This document shows positions 1-8,703 of a stretch of 64,000 nt of DNA, piece by piece. The position numbers and the translations under genes are program-made. Position 1 is the stretch's first letter; each line of letters starts with the position of its first letter. Location of the stretch: the NCBI RefSeq assembly GCF_026735165.1, contig NZ_JAPQES010000001.1:434001-498000 (forward strand), given 5' to 3'. The DNA comes from Clostridium ganghwense. Its GTDB lineage: Bacteria; Bacillota; Clostridia; Clostridiales; Clostridiaceae. A model generated the notes under the pieces. The model had not been told where the DNA came from and searched no databases. It worked only from the letters and a program-made list of their open reading frames with translations.

Positions 1-874
1 ATTCTAAATTCACCATATTAGCAGTTTTATTATTTGCTTTCTTTAATACAACTGGTATTCCAAATTCGCCTGCATCACTATAAATACTTTTATTGTCTCT
101 TAATTTAACCTGAAAAACAGGTATATCCAATAGCTTCATTTTAGAAATATATTGCTGTTGAGATATTATAGGTTTATCATTTTTTATTCCCACCATAGTC
201 GATACTACTCCAAGCATTTTAGGATTAATCTTAGAGTATTCTACATTTTCATCTTGAATACTATAGTTATTATAATCATTAACCAGTTCTTTAACATGTT
301 TGTCTATTTGGTCAATTCCCAATGTGGATAAATAGTCAGGTTTTGCAGGAACAATATAAAAATCACTAGCTACCAATCCACTTTTAGTTACAATATTAAA
401 ATTAGGTGGACAGTCAATTATTACAAAATCATATTCTTTATGTATGCCAGCTATTCCCTGTGCTAATAAAGAATATACTTTTAAATAATTATTTCTCTGC
501 TGTCTAGGTGATGCTCCTCCAAGCATTACTGCTAACTCTAAATCTATATTTATTAATCCTAAATGAGAACATATAATATCTAATTTCCCATCTACTTTTT
601 TATTAACTTTTTCAGGAGTTATTATAAAGTCCGAAAGATTTCTAAGTTCTCTTCTATCAGTAAAAGACTCATACCATGATTTTATTGTTTTTTCCTCCTG
701 ATATTTTTCTTTCCAATTGTCTACTGATATAAAGGAAAAAGTTAAACTAGCTTGTGGATCTAAATCAATTAATAATACACGCTTACCTTCACTAGCTAAT
801 TTTGCTCCAATATTTGCAGTTAAAGTGGTTTTGCCAACTCCACCTTTATAATTTATAATAGAAACTATTTTCAT
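1..874 (-). CDS. ParA/Soj-family ATPase, cut by the left window edge
   Basis: The gene was read directly from the reverse strand: it starts at the ATG at 872-874 behind GGAGG and stays open to base 1, so the C-terminus lies outside the window. It has the deviant Walker A motif KGGVGKTT (residues 10-17), the Walker A' stretch LLIDLDPQAS and a Walker B-like VIIDCPP. These are the hallmarks of the ParA/MinD P-loop ATPases that partition plasmids or chromosomes or position protein cargo. No parB or parS can be seen, and the gene that would follow it is outside the window. Orphan ParA-like proteins are common on mobile islands, so a partition role is an inference. The neighbouring helicase gene is transcribed the same way but separated by about 185 bp. 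Confidence 0.88.
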   Translation of the reverse strand, partial: MKIVSIINYKGGVGKTTLTANIGAKLASEGKRVLLIDLDPQASLTFSFISVDNWKEKYQEEKTIKSWYESFTDRRELRNLSDFIITPEKVNKKVDGKLDIICSHLGLINIDLELAVMLGGASPRQQRNNYLKVYSLLAQGIAGIHKEYDFVIIDCPPNFNIVTKSGLVASDFYIVPAKPDYLSTLGIDQIDKHVKELVNDYNNYSIQDENVEYSKINPKMLGVVSTMVGIKNDKPIISQQQYISKMKLLDIPVFQVKLRDNKSIYSDAGEFGIPVVLKKANNKTANMVNLE

Positions 875-1059
875 TAATTGCCTCCAATTTTTATAGATAT
901 ATCATTTAATACATATTATCTGTAATCACAAAATATTCTTATTTGATTCCTGATGAAGAGTTCAATTAATATAAAATAGCCATGACTGCTATTTAACTTT
1001 GCAATCATGGCAAATAATGATCGAAGGCTATGATCCTAGGGGTAGTGGCTAATTAACCA

Positions 1060-4000
1060 TTATCCCACAACCAACTTATTAGCCTTGCTTGATAAAAAGG
1101 CTGGCATAGGATGATCTAATTTCCAAACCATACTCATAGGTCTATCCCCTTGATGTCTTACATAACTTGCTGTACCTAAATAATAATAGTTTGCAGTAAG
1201 TCCATCTTCCTTTTTATATTCTCTAACAAATATTATAACCTTGTTACCTGTTTTTTTATGGTTAATGTATCTCTGTCCTGTTGCTGAATTTTCAGAAGTT
1301 GTACTTTGACTCTGCCAGTGGAATAACTCTTCATTTATAGCATAATCCTCATACATAGTAGAAGGTGAATAATCCTTTTCTGATTTCTTTAAGGTTACAA
1401 AAAATATATCTAGTTTTTCACTTTTTAAATATAGTACCCCTTCCCTTTGAGATGGCTTTTTATCCTCACAGTAATATCCAACAGCACTTAATATCTGATC
1501 TCTAGAATATTTACAATGCAAATGAAGTGGACATGTAAATCCTAAATCTATACTTTTATCTATAAAATTTATTTTTTCTTTGTTATACTCTATAACTTCT
1601 TTTATTTCTTCAAACAATTCTTTATTTTCATATAAAGTTAGTAAGCTCTCTCTAACACTTTCAAATTGCATATCTTTAGGTGACTTTTGCCAAAATATAT
1701 AATGCAGCATACATAGCATTTTTGTTTCCTCTTCACTTAAGTCTTTATTATAAAACTCATCTATATTATTCATAGTATGTAAATAAAATTCTATTAATCT
1801 TCTTGAATCTATACTCTGCAATCTTTGCATACCTTTAGTAATTTCTTTTTCATTTTCATTATAAAAATCTTCTCTTACTCGAGCTTCCACACACAATCTT
1901 GCAAAGCTATATTTAGTTTTGTATATATCATTCAAGCTCATATTATAATAATTGATAAAGTTAATAAGATTAAGTTCTTTTCCTGTATCTTGTGTAAAGC
2001 TTTTAATTCTTGCAATTATATTTCTTTTGTTATTAACTACATTCTTTATATTATCTAATATATATTCCTTTGCAACTTTTTCTAATTGTAAGAAACATCC
2101 TTTTGGCATATTGGGAAATCCATTTTCTACTTCCTTTGCTACTGCATTGTGAGTTTTGCCTATTAATGCTCGAAGCTTATTTTCATAATTATATTTTTTA
2201 TGTGCTTGACCTATAAAATCTAAAACTGTCAAACACTCTTTTCCCTCACTTAATCTTAATCCTCTACCTAATTGTTGAAGGAAAATTGTTACGCTCTCTG
2301 TTGGTCTTAAAAATAAAATAGTATTTATTTCTGGAATATCCACACCTTCATTGTATATATCAACAACAAAAATAAATTTAATTTCTCCCTTTATCAATCT
2401 TTGTTTAGCACTATTTCTAACTTCATCTTTAGAACTTCCATCTAATGAAATAGAAGGTATACCAATCTTAGTAAAAAAGCTAGCCATATATTCTGCATGC
2501 TTTACACCAACACAAAAACCTACACCAATAACTTCCTCAATGTTATTAACATATCTCTTTAAAGCATCTGCAATCAGTTCTGCTCTTTGATCATTTTTTG
2601 TATATACATTTTCAAGCTGAGATACTTCATATCCTCCCCTGCTCCATTTTAAATGTGACAAATCAACATTATCTGAAACACCGAAATACTGAAACGGTGA
2701 CAGTAATTTACGATTTATAGCTTCACTTAATCTTATTTCAGCAGCTGTTCTTCCATCAAAATATTTTAAAACATCTTTACAATCCATTCTCTCTGGAGTT
2801 GCTGTAAGTCCTAACAATATTTTAGGTTTATAATACTCTAAAAGCTTTTGATAAGTTGGTGCTGCTGCATGGTGAAATTCATCAATTATAATGTAATCAT
2901 AATAATCATCACTAGTGAACTCATACAAATTTTTAGAATTAAAGGTTTGAATAGATACAAAGAGATACTCTATATTATTAGGTTTATGTTTTCCTACCCA
3001 AAGCTCACCAAAATTTTGATTCCTTAAAATACTTCTAAAACAATCAAGACTTTGTTTTAAAATTTCTTCCCTATGAGCAACAAATAAAAGTCTATTTTTT
3101 CCTTTTGGATTTTCTTTGCAAAATCTTTTATAATCAAAAGCTGATATTACTGTTTTACCAGTACCAGTAGCAGCTACAACCAAGTTTTTATATTTATTAT
3201 GTATCTCTCTTTCAGCTTTTAACTTTTCTAATATTTCCTTTTGATATGAATAAGGCTGTATATCAAAATTAAAAGTAACTTTATCCTCGCTGTCCCTATA
3301 TTTCTCTCTACGTAATGCTTCTTTAAGTCTCTCTGCATTTCCTAAGTAAAAAGTCTTAAATTCACCATCATTCCAATAAGAATCAAAGGTTCCTTCATAT
3401 TTATTTATAATATCAAGTGAATCCTTTTCTGTTACCTTAACATTCCACTCAAGACCACTAGATAGAGCCGCATTTGAAAGATTAGAAGAACCAATATAAG
3501 CAGTAGAAAACCCTGTTTCTCTATGAAATAGATAAGCCTTTGCATGAAGTCTGGTTCTTTTGGTATCATAAGAAACCTTAATTTCTGTATTAGGAAGCTT
3601 TGAAAGCTCCTCAATAGCCTTATAATCTGTAGCTCCCATATAAGATGTAGTTATAATCCTAAGTTTATTTTCTCTTGTAAATTGTTTTAGTTCTTCAATA
3701 ATTAATCTAAGTCCACTCCATTTAATGAAGGAAACAAGCATATCTATTCTATCTGCAGTTAAAATCTCTTTTTTAAGTTCACTTATCAAGCTAGGCTCTA
3801 ACATAGAACCTGTAAACAAGGAACTCTTAGAAAGAGATGTTGTAGGTCGTATAATTAAATCCTTCTTAACATTTCTATTTGAATTCATTCTTTCTAATAC
3901 TTCAAGTAGAATCTCTGATTCTTCATTTATTGTATAATCACTTAGACTCTCCTCGCCTGTTTCTTCTCTAAGTAAATCTATTAACTTGTTACAAATCCCT

Positions 4001-4209
4001 ACCTGATTTAAAACTTTATTACCACTGCTTTTTTTGACATATGATAAAGCTTTTCTAGTAACTTCTTCTAAGTATGCCGCAAGAATTTTACTACTCTCAG
4101 CTTGATCTATATTCTCTTTGTTTATTATTTTTGTATCTTTTGAAGCTGTAATTTTATCATCTATTAACTTATTTATGATTTGCTCATATATACCGTTTTT
4201 TAAAGTCAT
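1060..4209 (-). CDS. PLD-like nuclease / SF2 helicase fusion with DUF3427-like C-terminus
   Basis: A 1049-aa protein. The N-terminal third holds a phospholipase-D-like nuclease signature with HAKAYLF at about residue 222 followed by GSSNLSNAAL. An SF2 helicase follows: Walker A ATGTGKT near 350, DEFH box near 443, LTATPER, and the arginine-finger motif QQLGRGLR. The last roughly 350 residues resemble DUF3427, the usual partner of this architecture. The start is supported by AAGGAG upstream. The family is presumed to bind and cut or translocate on nucleic acid and is often found in accessory or defence-rich regions; no defence role is shown here. It stands as a single gene followed by little space before the ParA-like gene. 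An imperfect hairpin spans its stop codon near 1041-1065. Confidence 0.85.
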   Translation of the reverse strand: MTLKNGIYEQIINKLIDDKITASKDTKIINKENIDQAESSKILAAYLEEVTRKALSYVKKSSGNKVLNQVGICNKLIDLLREETGEESLSDYTINEESEILLEVLERMNSNRNVKKDLIIRPTTSLSKSSLFTGSMLEPSLISELKKEILTADRIDMLVSFIKWSGLRLIIEELKQFTRENKLRIITTSYMGATDYKAIEELSKLPNTEIKVSYDTKRTRLHAKAYLFHRETGFSTAYIGSSNLSNAALSSGLEWNVKVTEKDSLDIINKYEGTFDSYWNDGEFKTFYLGNAERLKEALRREKYRDSEDKVTFNFDIQPYSYQKEILEKLKAEREIHNKYKNLVVAATGTGKTVISAFDYKRFCKENPKGKNRLLFVAHREEILKQSLDCFRSILRNQNFGELWVGKHKPNNIEYLFVSIQTFNSKNLYEFTSDDYYDYIIIDEFHHAAAPTYQKLLEYYKPKILLGLTATPERMDCKDVLKYFDGRTAAEIRLSEAINRKLLSPFQYFGVSDNVDLSHLKWSRGGYEVSQLENVYTKNDQRAELIADALKRYVNNIEEVIGVGFCVGVKHAEYMASFFTKIGIPSISLDGSSKDEVRNSAKQRLIKGEIKFIFVVDIYNEGVDIPEINTILFLRPTESVTIFLQQLGRGLRLSEGKECLTVLDFIGQAHKKYNYENKLRALIGKTHNAVAKEVENGFPNMPKGCFLQLEKVAKEYILDNIKNVVNNKRNIIARIKSFTQDTGKELNLINFINYYNMSLNDIYKTKYSFARLCVEARVREDFYNENEKEITKGMQRLQSIDSRRLIEFYLHTMNNIDEFYNKDLSEEETKMLCMLHYIFWQKSPKDMQFESVRESLLTLYENKELFEEIKEVIEYNKEKINFIDKSIDLGFTCPLHLHCKYSRDQILSAVGYYCEDKKPSQREGVLYLKSEKLDIFFVTLKKSEKDYSPSTMYEDYAINEELFHWQSQSTTSENSATGQRYINHKKTGNKVIIFVREYKKEDGLTANYYYLGTASYVRHQGDRPMSMVWKLDHPMPAFLSSKANKLVVG

Positions 4210-4300
4210 GGTAAACTTTCTCCTTTATGTTTCATGTCTCTGATATCACATTACCATAATTTAGTTTAAATTAATATATAAAACTTTGATGTAAAAAACT

Positions 4301-4345
4301 AAAACTTCCTAAGAACTTAAATTTCTAAGTTCTTAGGAAGTTTTG
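4301..4345. repeat. Palindromic terminator-like repeat (copy 1)
   Basis: Near-perfect inverted repeat with arms of the form AAAACTTCCTAAGAA and TTCTTAGGAAGTTTT. It lies between the start of the helicase gene and the stop of the secreted-protein gene. It is one of eight dispersed copies in this window with the same arm sequence (see 52969-53014 for the clearest). A T-run on either side makes it a plausible bidirectional terminator; here it follows the secreted-protein gene on the minus strand. Confidence 0.8.
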
Positions 4346-4357
4346 TTATTAAATATA

Positions 4358-5197
4358 TTAATTAGTATAAAATTTTATATTTATAAAATCGTATCTATCA
4401 CTAACAAGCTGACTGCTGTTTAATTTACTCACTTTAATTAACAATTTTTCATATCCTTCTAAATTTACGTCAACATTTATTAGTTTTTCACCTTTTTTCA
4501 TTGTTTTATCAAAAATGGAATATCCATCAGCTATGAGCTCTAATCTAAATTCACATTTATTTGAACAACTTGAATCATCTATTCCAAAAATACCAGTTAA
4601 TCTTTTATATTTTTTATCTAAATCTATATAATGTTTATTGCTATACAAATCCTTATAAAAATCCTGAGAATATAGATTCTTATTATAAAATATAGAACCT
4701 AATATATTATTAGTGTATTTATCTAAATAGTTTTTTCCACATACACTTAAAAATTTTTTATCATCTACCAACCAATAATGATTTTTTTCATCTTTATATG
4801 TAGAATCCACTTCATCTATTTTCAATCCCTTATCAGCCTTAGTGGTGAAGTTCATTTTATATTTATTACCATTATTCAAAAATATCTTCATACAATATTT
4901 TGAGTTATTATCATAATTTACTACAGGTATAATTTTAACTTTATTATTAGCTCCTTTTAATATTTCAATTTTAACAGGAAAATAAACATTATCCTTTTGC
5001 ACTACTATACCATCTAATTTGCTATTTTTTATTTCTTTATTTAAGTCAATAATCCAGTCTTTATTTGTTTCTATATTATATTTTTCTGGTAATACTTTAA
5101 AAGTATTACCTTGCGCTAATGCTTTATTTAAAGGTAGCATGACTAATACTAAAGCAAAAACAAAAAAAATATAACAACTTCTTTTTAGTAACCTCAT
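4358..5197 (-). CDS. Secreted protein with Ig-like and NPCBM-like domains
   Basis: About 279 aa. The start is placed at the second ATG (5195-5197) because the GGGGG ribosome site is 6 bases before it and abuts the first ATG. A signal peptide is clear: basic RLLKRS, a hydrophobic core, then ALAQ. The next 100 residues resemble SbsA-type Ig-like domains, which often sit in clostridial surface proteins. The C-terminal half has the pattern of an NPCBM jelly roll: YIDLDKKYKRLTGIFGID, then a strand pair and INVDVNLEGYEKLLIKV. It probably acts outside the membrane, possibly binding carbohydrate; the ligand is unknown. It is a single gene ending just before a palindromic terminator. The domain assignments are from pattern memory, not a search. 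Confidence 0.65.
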   Translation of the reverse strand: MRLLKRSCYIFFVFALVLVMLPLNKALAQGNTFKVLPEKYNIETNKDWIIDLNKEIKNSKLDGIVVQKDNVYFPVKIEILKGANNKVKIIPVVNYDNNSKYCMKIFLNNGNKYKMNFTTKADKGLKIDEVDSTYKDEKNHYWLVDDKKFLSVCGKNYLDKYTNNILGSIFYNKNLYSQDFYKDLYSNKHYIDLDKKYKRLTGIFGIDDSSCSNKCEFRLELIADGYSIFDKTMKKGEKLINVDVNLEGYEKLLIKVSKLNSSQLVSDRYDFINIKFYTN

Positions 5198-5256
5198 ATA
5201 CATCCCCCTTTTGTGTATTGTATAATTTAGTATTCATTACTACTTTTATGACTTAT

Positions 5257-5559
5257 TTAAAAACTCTGTTCCAACCCCATTTGTCTGATTCTATCAAGCC
5301 ACTCATATATCATGGCTTGATTATATAATGATTTAGCTCTTTCAAGTGCTATTGCCATTAATACATACTCATTTTCAAGGTATGTATCAAATACACCTTG
5401 ATCATCTGTATTTATAGAAACAAATAATTCAGGACATTCATTAATTTTTTCTGCTTCTGAAACTAATCCCATATTATAAAAACTAATGGCAGGATGCTTA
5501 TTGTATCTTTTAAATGTTCCTATTAAATAATTTGAATATGGAAATGTAAATATACCATT
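5257..5559 (-). pseudogene. C-terminal fragment of an adenosine deaminase-family protein
   Basis: An open frame of about 100 codons begins immediately after a TGA at 5560-5562 and ends at 5257. It reads PYSNYLIGTF, then KHPAISFYNMGL, then VSINTDDQGVF and LENEY. These match the metal-site and substrate-loop block of adenosine/AMP deaminases (the family's SxN...TDDP.VF...LxxEY). Only the last quarter of such an enzyme is present; the N-terminal barrel with the HxH metal ligands is missing. The first possible ATG (5472) has no ribosome site and falls inside the conserved block. It is therefore best read as a gene remnant, not a real 71-aa protein. The break falls beside a repeated promoter-like block (5557-5580). 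Confidence 0.75.
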
Positions 5560-5580
5560 TCACACATATATTTTAGCATA
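5557..5580 (-). promoter_or_regulatory. Truncated copy of the TATGCTAAAATAT upstream block (A)
   Basis: Reads TATGCTAAAATATATGTGTG on the minus strand. It matches the two longer blocks at 7931-7971 and 9971-10011, with about 13 bases missing from the middle. It abuts the broken adenosine deaminase fragment, so it may be the promoter of the gene that was lost. Confidence 0.5.
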
Positions 5581-5652
5581 AATTCACATAAAATTATTTG
5601 TTTTTACATAAATCACTTATATTACAAAATTTTAATCAAAAATGTTATGAAT

Positions 5653-5702
5653 AAAAAAACCTTCCTAACAATTTTTCTTTTAAAATTCTTGGGAAGGTTA
5701 CT
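5653..5702. repeat. Palindromic terminator-like repeat (copy 2)
   Basis: Arms AACCTTCCTAACAATTTT and AAAATTCTTGGGAAGGTT with a short loop, flanked by A- and T-runs. It sits downstream of the membrane-protein gene (stop at 5771) and probably terminates it on the minus strand. It belongs to the window-wide eight-copy family but is more diverged. Confidence 0.75.
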
Positions 5703-5770
5703 TATTAATATTAAATATTTTTTGTATTAATTAAATCTTATCTATTATATTAATCAAATAAAAATTAATT

Positions 5771-6568
5771 TTATTTAATAAAGCTTACTATAGCTATAAC
5801 TAAAGAAATAATACCAATAATAAACATAATTAAATTATATTGCTCTTTTATTTTTTGTTTAAATCTATATTTTATTCCTTCTTTACTATTATTTTTTATC
5901 ATAAATGTTGGTGTAAATACTGTTTTTATAATCTCACCTAAAAAACTAAATATAATTAAAAAGAAACAATAGGCCATGTAATCTGATATTTGCCACTTAC
6001 TAAAGTAATCAATACTCAAATATATTTTATGAATAATATTATTACTTTCATTTATTTTGAGTTTATTATTACCATTAATATAAATTAAAATAAAACTAAA
6101 TACCAAATACAAAATATATTGTATTTTATTACTTACAAAAATACTTAGTTTATTTGTTTTAGGCAAGTATTTATCAAAAACTAATTGTTCCTTACTTAAT
6201 ATCCACGATTCTTGATCAGAATAAATTTTCAAATATGATTTTTCTCTTAGAGTTTCATATGTCTCAAATTTAAATTCAACTGCCTTTCTACATTTTACAT
6301 TCTTATAATCAATTATTATAATATGTAAAGAATAAATGTTATTATATTTTTTTATGTATTTTTTTAAAGAATCAAAAGTAAATAAATTTATAGTTCCAAA
6401 TTCATTTTTTAAAATTATCTTCATTTCACTCTTTTCTATATCTCCGACTAATTGCACTAAATTATTTATAAAATCAAGAAAATCTTCTTTTCCTGAAAAC
6501 ACATGTTTTTTTAAATTAACACTTTTCATAAATCTTATATTTTTAATATTATCAAACTTTTCATTCAT
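5771..6568 (-). CDS. Uncharacterised membrane protein with soluble N-terminal half
   Basis: 265 aa, family not recognised. The first 140 residues are soluble, rich in Lys, Glu and aromatic residues. Three hydrophobic segments follow at about 147-165, 195-215 and 245-263, with a basic loop between the second and third. It begins behind AAAGG and ends before a palindromic terminator. The next upstream gene is the HNH nuclease, in the same direction with a 130-bp gap. A cytosolic sensing or regulatory domain tied to a membrane module is a reasonable reading, but no function can be assigned. Confidence 0.6.
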   Translation of the reverse strand: MNEKFDNIKNIRFMKSVNLKKHVFSGKEDFLDFINNLVQLVGDIEKSEMKIILKNEFGTINLFTFDSLKKYIKKYNNIYSLHIIIIDYKNVKCRKAVEFKFETYETLREKSYLKIYSDQESWILSKEQLVFDKYLPKTNKLSIFVSNKIQYILYLVFSFILIYINGNNKLKINESNNIIHKIYLSIDYFSKWQISDYMAYCFFLIIFSFLGEIIKTVFTPTFMIKNNSKEGIKYRFKQKIKEQYNLIMFIIGIISLVIAIVSFIK

Positions 6569-6700
6569 ATTTTCTAACCTTTCTTATTTTCTATAATTGT
6601 ACTTGTCCATTTTATATTACTTAACTTCTTTTTTAATTTAAAATCCGTTGTTTTTCTTAAATAATACTTGTCAATCTCCCCCCTATTCCTATAATACTCT

Positions 6701-7921
6701 CTACCCCCAAATATCCCTCACCTCATACCCCTGGTTATATGCAATCTGATACAAAGGATATATGGAATTTCTTAATGATTTATAAAATACTTCTCTATTT
6801 ATACTTTCACTTTTATTTATTAAAGAAGATATATTTAAAGTTTTACAAGTATTTAGGTATTCTTGTAATATCTTATCTTTCCTTAAACATATTAATGCAT
6901 TAAAAGCTATGTACTGCATATCACAGAAATCATTAAAGTATTTATCTATAGGAACTAGGTTGTTACTTTTCGTACTGTTTATATTTTTGAATGTAGGTAC
7001 AAGATTCCACATTTCATCATGTAGCACAAAGCTCCATGGAATAAAGTGATCTATACTCATTACTCCGTACTTATCAAAGTTTTCAGTGTTAAATTTTTGC
7101 TTTGTATATATATCTTTCATTTCTATATTTTCTTTTATTATATATTCCCAAAGTTTTTTTGCATTACCTAAATTCCTTGTATATGGAGGTTCTATCTTTA
7201 ATGGTATTGCCGGTACATTAGGATTTTTCTTTTGAAGAAAATATATTAACTTATAGTTTATCCATCCTTTAATTATTGCTTGATTGTTCACTATGTAGTT
7301 AAACCATTCATCATTTATTATTACTTTACGTTCTCCATTATCATTTACTATTTTATACAACACATCTTCTCTCTCATTAGACAAAATCTCTATAAGCCTA
7401 TTCTTTGTTGAATCTTTTAAGCCATGTAATTCATTTTTAAAAAATGGAGCTATTAATCTATAAGGAACCATACTGTAGAATTTTTTTATCTTTTTATTCA
7501 GTTCCTTATCATCATCATTTTCTAATCTCTCTATTATTTCTTTTTCCTTTACAGTGCTGTCAAAACCATATTTTGAGCTAGCATATAAAACAACATCATT
7601 AAGGTTATCAAAAAATCCAAAGCTTAAATGATATTGAAGAAGTGGATACCATGCATTTGCTATCATTCTACATACTATTCTTTTAAAAGTTATTTCTTTA
7701 TTTCCTTCTAATATTTCTTTATATATTCCAAGAAACCAATATAGCTTATAACTAGCTACTAAATTTTCATAACTAAGAAGCTGTTCTAATCTTCTTACTT
7801 CTACCCTTTCACTACTTGGAAGTCCTGTAACTATATCTTTATGTACTAACTCTGAAGTTATAATAGTCTTGCCATCTATTGTACCCAATCTTTTACTCCC
7901 CTTAAAACTTTTTATTTTCAT
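6701..7921 (-). CDS. HNH endonuclease domain protein
   Basis: 406 aa. The C-terminal part has a typical HNH core: MSIDHFIPWSF (Asp291-His292), then WNLVP and the Asn-rich stretch NINSTKSNNLVP around 313-324. No CxxC zinc pairs accompany it. The first 250 residues are helical and not recognised, and probably bind DNA or a partner. HNH proteins of this shape occur as stand-alone nucleases in variable genomic regions; cleavage target unknown. It is preceded by the 41-bp upstream block at 7931-7971, also found before the PD-(D/E)XK gene. The ATG start is the only good one, although no strong ribosome site is seen before it. Confidence 0.72.
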   Translation of the reverse strand: MKIKSFKGSKRLGTIDGKTIITSELVHKDIVTGLPSSERVEVRRLEQLLSYENLVASYKLYWFLGIYKEILEGNKEITFKRIVCRMIANAWYPLLQYHLSFGFFDNLNDVVLYASSKYGFDSTVKEKEIIERLENDDDKELNKKIKKFYSMVPYRLIAPFFKNELHGLKDSTKNRLIEILSNEREDVLYKIVNDNGERKVIINDEWFNYIVNNQAIIKGWINYKLIYFLQKKNPNVPAIPLKIEPPYTRNLGNAKKLWEYIIKENIEMKDIYTKQKFNTENFDKYGVMSIDHFIPWSFVLHDEMWNLVPTFKNINSTKSNNLVPIDKYFNDFCDMQYIAFNALICLRKDKILQEYLNTCKTLNISSLINKSESINREVFYKSLRNSIYPLYQIAYNQGYEVRDIWG

Positions 7922-7930
7922 ATGTTTTAT

Positions 7931-7971
7931 CCATAATTTTCACATATTGTATGCAAATATATTTTAGCATA
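7931..7971 (-). promoter_or_regulatory. Shared upstream block (B) before the HNH gene
   Basis: On the minus strand it begins TATGCTAAAATAT and ends TATGTGAAAATTATGG just before the HNH start. 36 of 41 bases match the block before the PD-(D/E)XK gene (9971-10011). The first half could be a -10 region, and the conserved tail may be an operator or leader element. Confidence 0.6.
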
Positions 7972-7984
7972 AAGTGAAACTTAA

Positions 7985-8025
7985 TTCAGATGGAATTTTT
8001 ACTCCATCTGAATTTTAGTTTAACC
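7985..8025 (+). terminator. Hairpin TTCAGATGGA/TCCATCTGAA with T-rich tail
   Basis: Perfect 10-bp arms (7985-7994 and 8003-8012) followed by TTTTAGTTT. It lies in the gene-free gap 7922-8287 between two divergent genes, so it has no obvious gene to terminate. The same gap holds block B at its left, the MazG-gene promoter at its right and a weak GGGAG-containing hairpin near 8097-8117; I see no coding sequence. Confidence 0.45.
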
Positions 8026-8225
8026 AATCCAGGGACTTTACAATTCTTATACATATCATAAAAACTCTAACTGATTAAAGTCAAAGAATTCTATTATCTC
8101 CCCCTTGTAGAAGAGGGAGTATTAGAATTGTTAGTCATCGGATAAAATTACAAATAATGATTGTTTTTTACATAATTTAAGAACCTAAGAATTTGAGAAT
8201 TTCACCATAAAACTTCTTAAATTCT

Positions 8226-8254
8226 TTGACATTTTTCTTCATAAATTCTAAAAT
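8226..8254 (+). promoter_or_regulatory. Sigma-A promoter of the MazG-like gene
   Basis: TTGACA at 8226-8231, a 17-base spacer, and TAAAAT at 8249-8254. The gene starts at 8288 after an AAGGAGTG ribosome site. Confidence 0.75.
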
Positions 8255-8287
8255 TTTAATATAGTAAAATCTAAGGAGTGTTTACCC

Positions 8288-8599
8288 ATGAAAATCTACA
8301 ACAAACTTGTACGTGACAGAATCCCTGAAATAATAAAAAATGCTGGTAAGGAATTTGATATGCATATTGCTGAATCAGCTGAAGCTTTAAAGCTGCTTGA
8401 TATGAAGCTTGATGAAGAAGTTGCTGAATTTCACCAAGATAAAAATCTAGAAGAGCTTGCTGATATTATGGAAGTTATATTTGCCCTTGCCAAAAATCTA
8501 GGCTACAGCGAAGAAGATCTTCTAAATAAAAGAATAGAAAAAAAAGAAGCCAGAGGCAGCTTCGATAAGAATATTGTATTAGAAAAAGTATACGAATAG
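8288..8599 (+). CDS. MazG-like nucleotide pyrophosphohydrolase
   Basis: 103 aa, a full-length small member of the phosphoribosyl-ATP pyrophosphohydrolase-like MazG superfamily. It begins IYNKLVRDRIPEII, as these proteins do. The metal-binding acidic residues are visible: DEEVAEF (Glu43, Glu44, Glu47) and ELADIMEV (Glu56, Asp59). The family hydrolyses NTPs or modified nucleotides to the monophosphate and pyrophosphate; the substrate is unknown here and it is not in a his operon. The 3' end (codons for KKEARGSFDKN to the stop) is repeated at three other places in the window, on either side of two nucleic-acid enzyme genes. It is followed by a palindromic terminator at 8601. Confidence 0.85.
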   Translation: MKIYNKLVRDRIPEIIKNAGKEFDMHIAESAEALKLLDMKLDEEVAEFHQDKNLEELADIMEVIFALAKNLGYSEEDLLNKRIEKKEARGSFDKNIVLEKVYE

Positions 8600-8600
8600 C

Positions 8601-8645
8601 AAAAACTTCTTAAGAACTTTAAATCTAAAATTCTTAAGAAGTTTC
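8601..8645. repeat. Palindromic terminator-like repeat (copy 3)
   Basis: Arms AAAACTTCTTAAGAA and TTCTTAAGAAGTTT starting two bases after the MazG-gene stop codon. It serves the convergent pair MazG (+) and PD-(D/E)XK (-). Confidence 0.8.
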
Positions 8646-8703
8646 ATTTCTAAATTTATTATTCAATATTAAAACTCTCCTGCTTTCTGAACCATTAATA
8701 TTT

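Noticed and set aside
1041-1065. Terminator at the helicase stop
   Set aside because: The hairpin is imperfect and lacks a T-run on the minus strand; kept only as a remark.
5257-5472. Intact 71-aa gene
   Set aside because: Conserved adenosine deaminase sequence continues upstream of the ATG to a stop, so this is a fragment.
8190-8222. Extra copy of the palindrome family, with a relative at 12938-12975
   Set aside because: Only one degenerate arm is recognisable in each, so they were not counted in the family.
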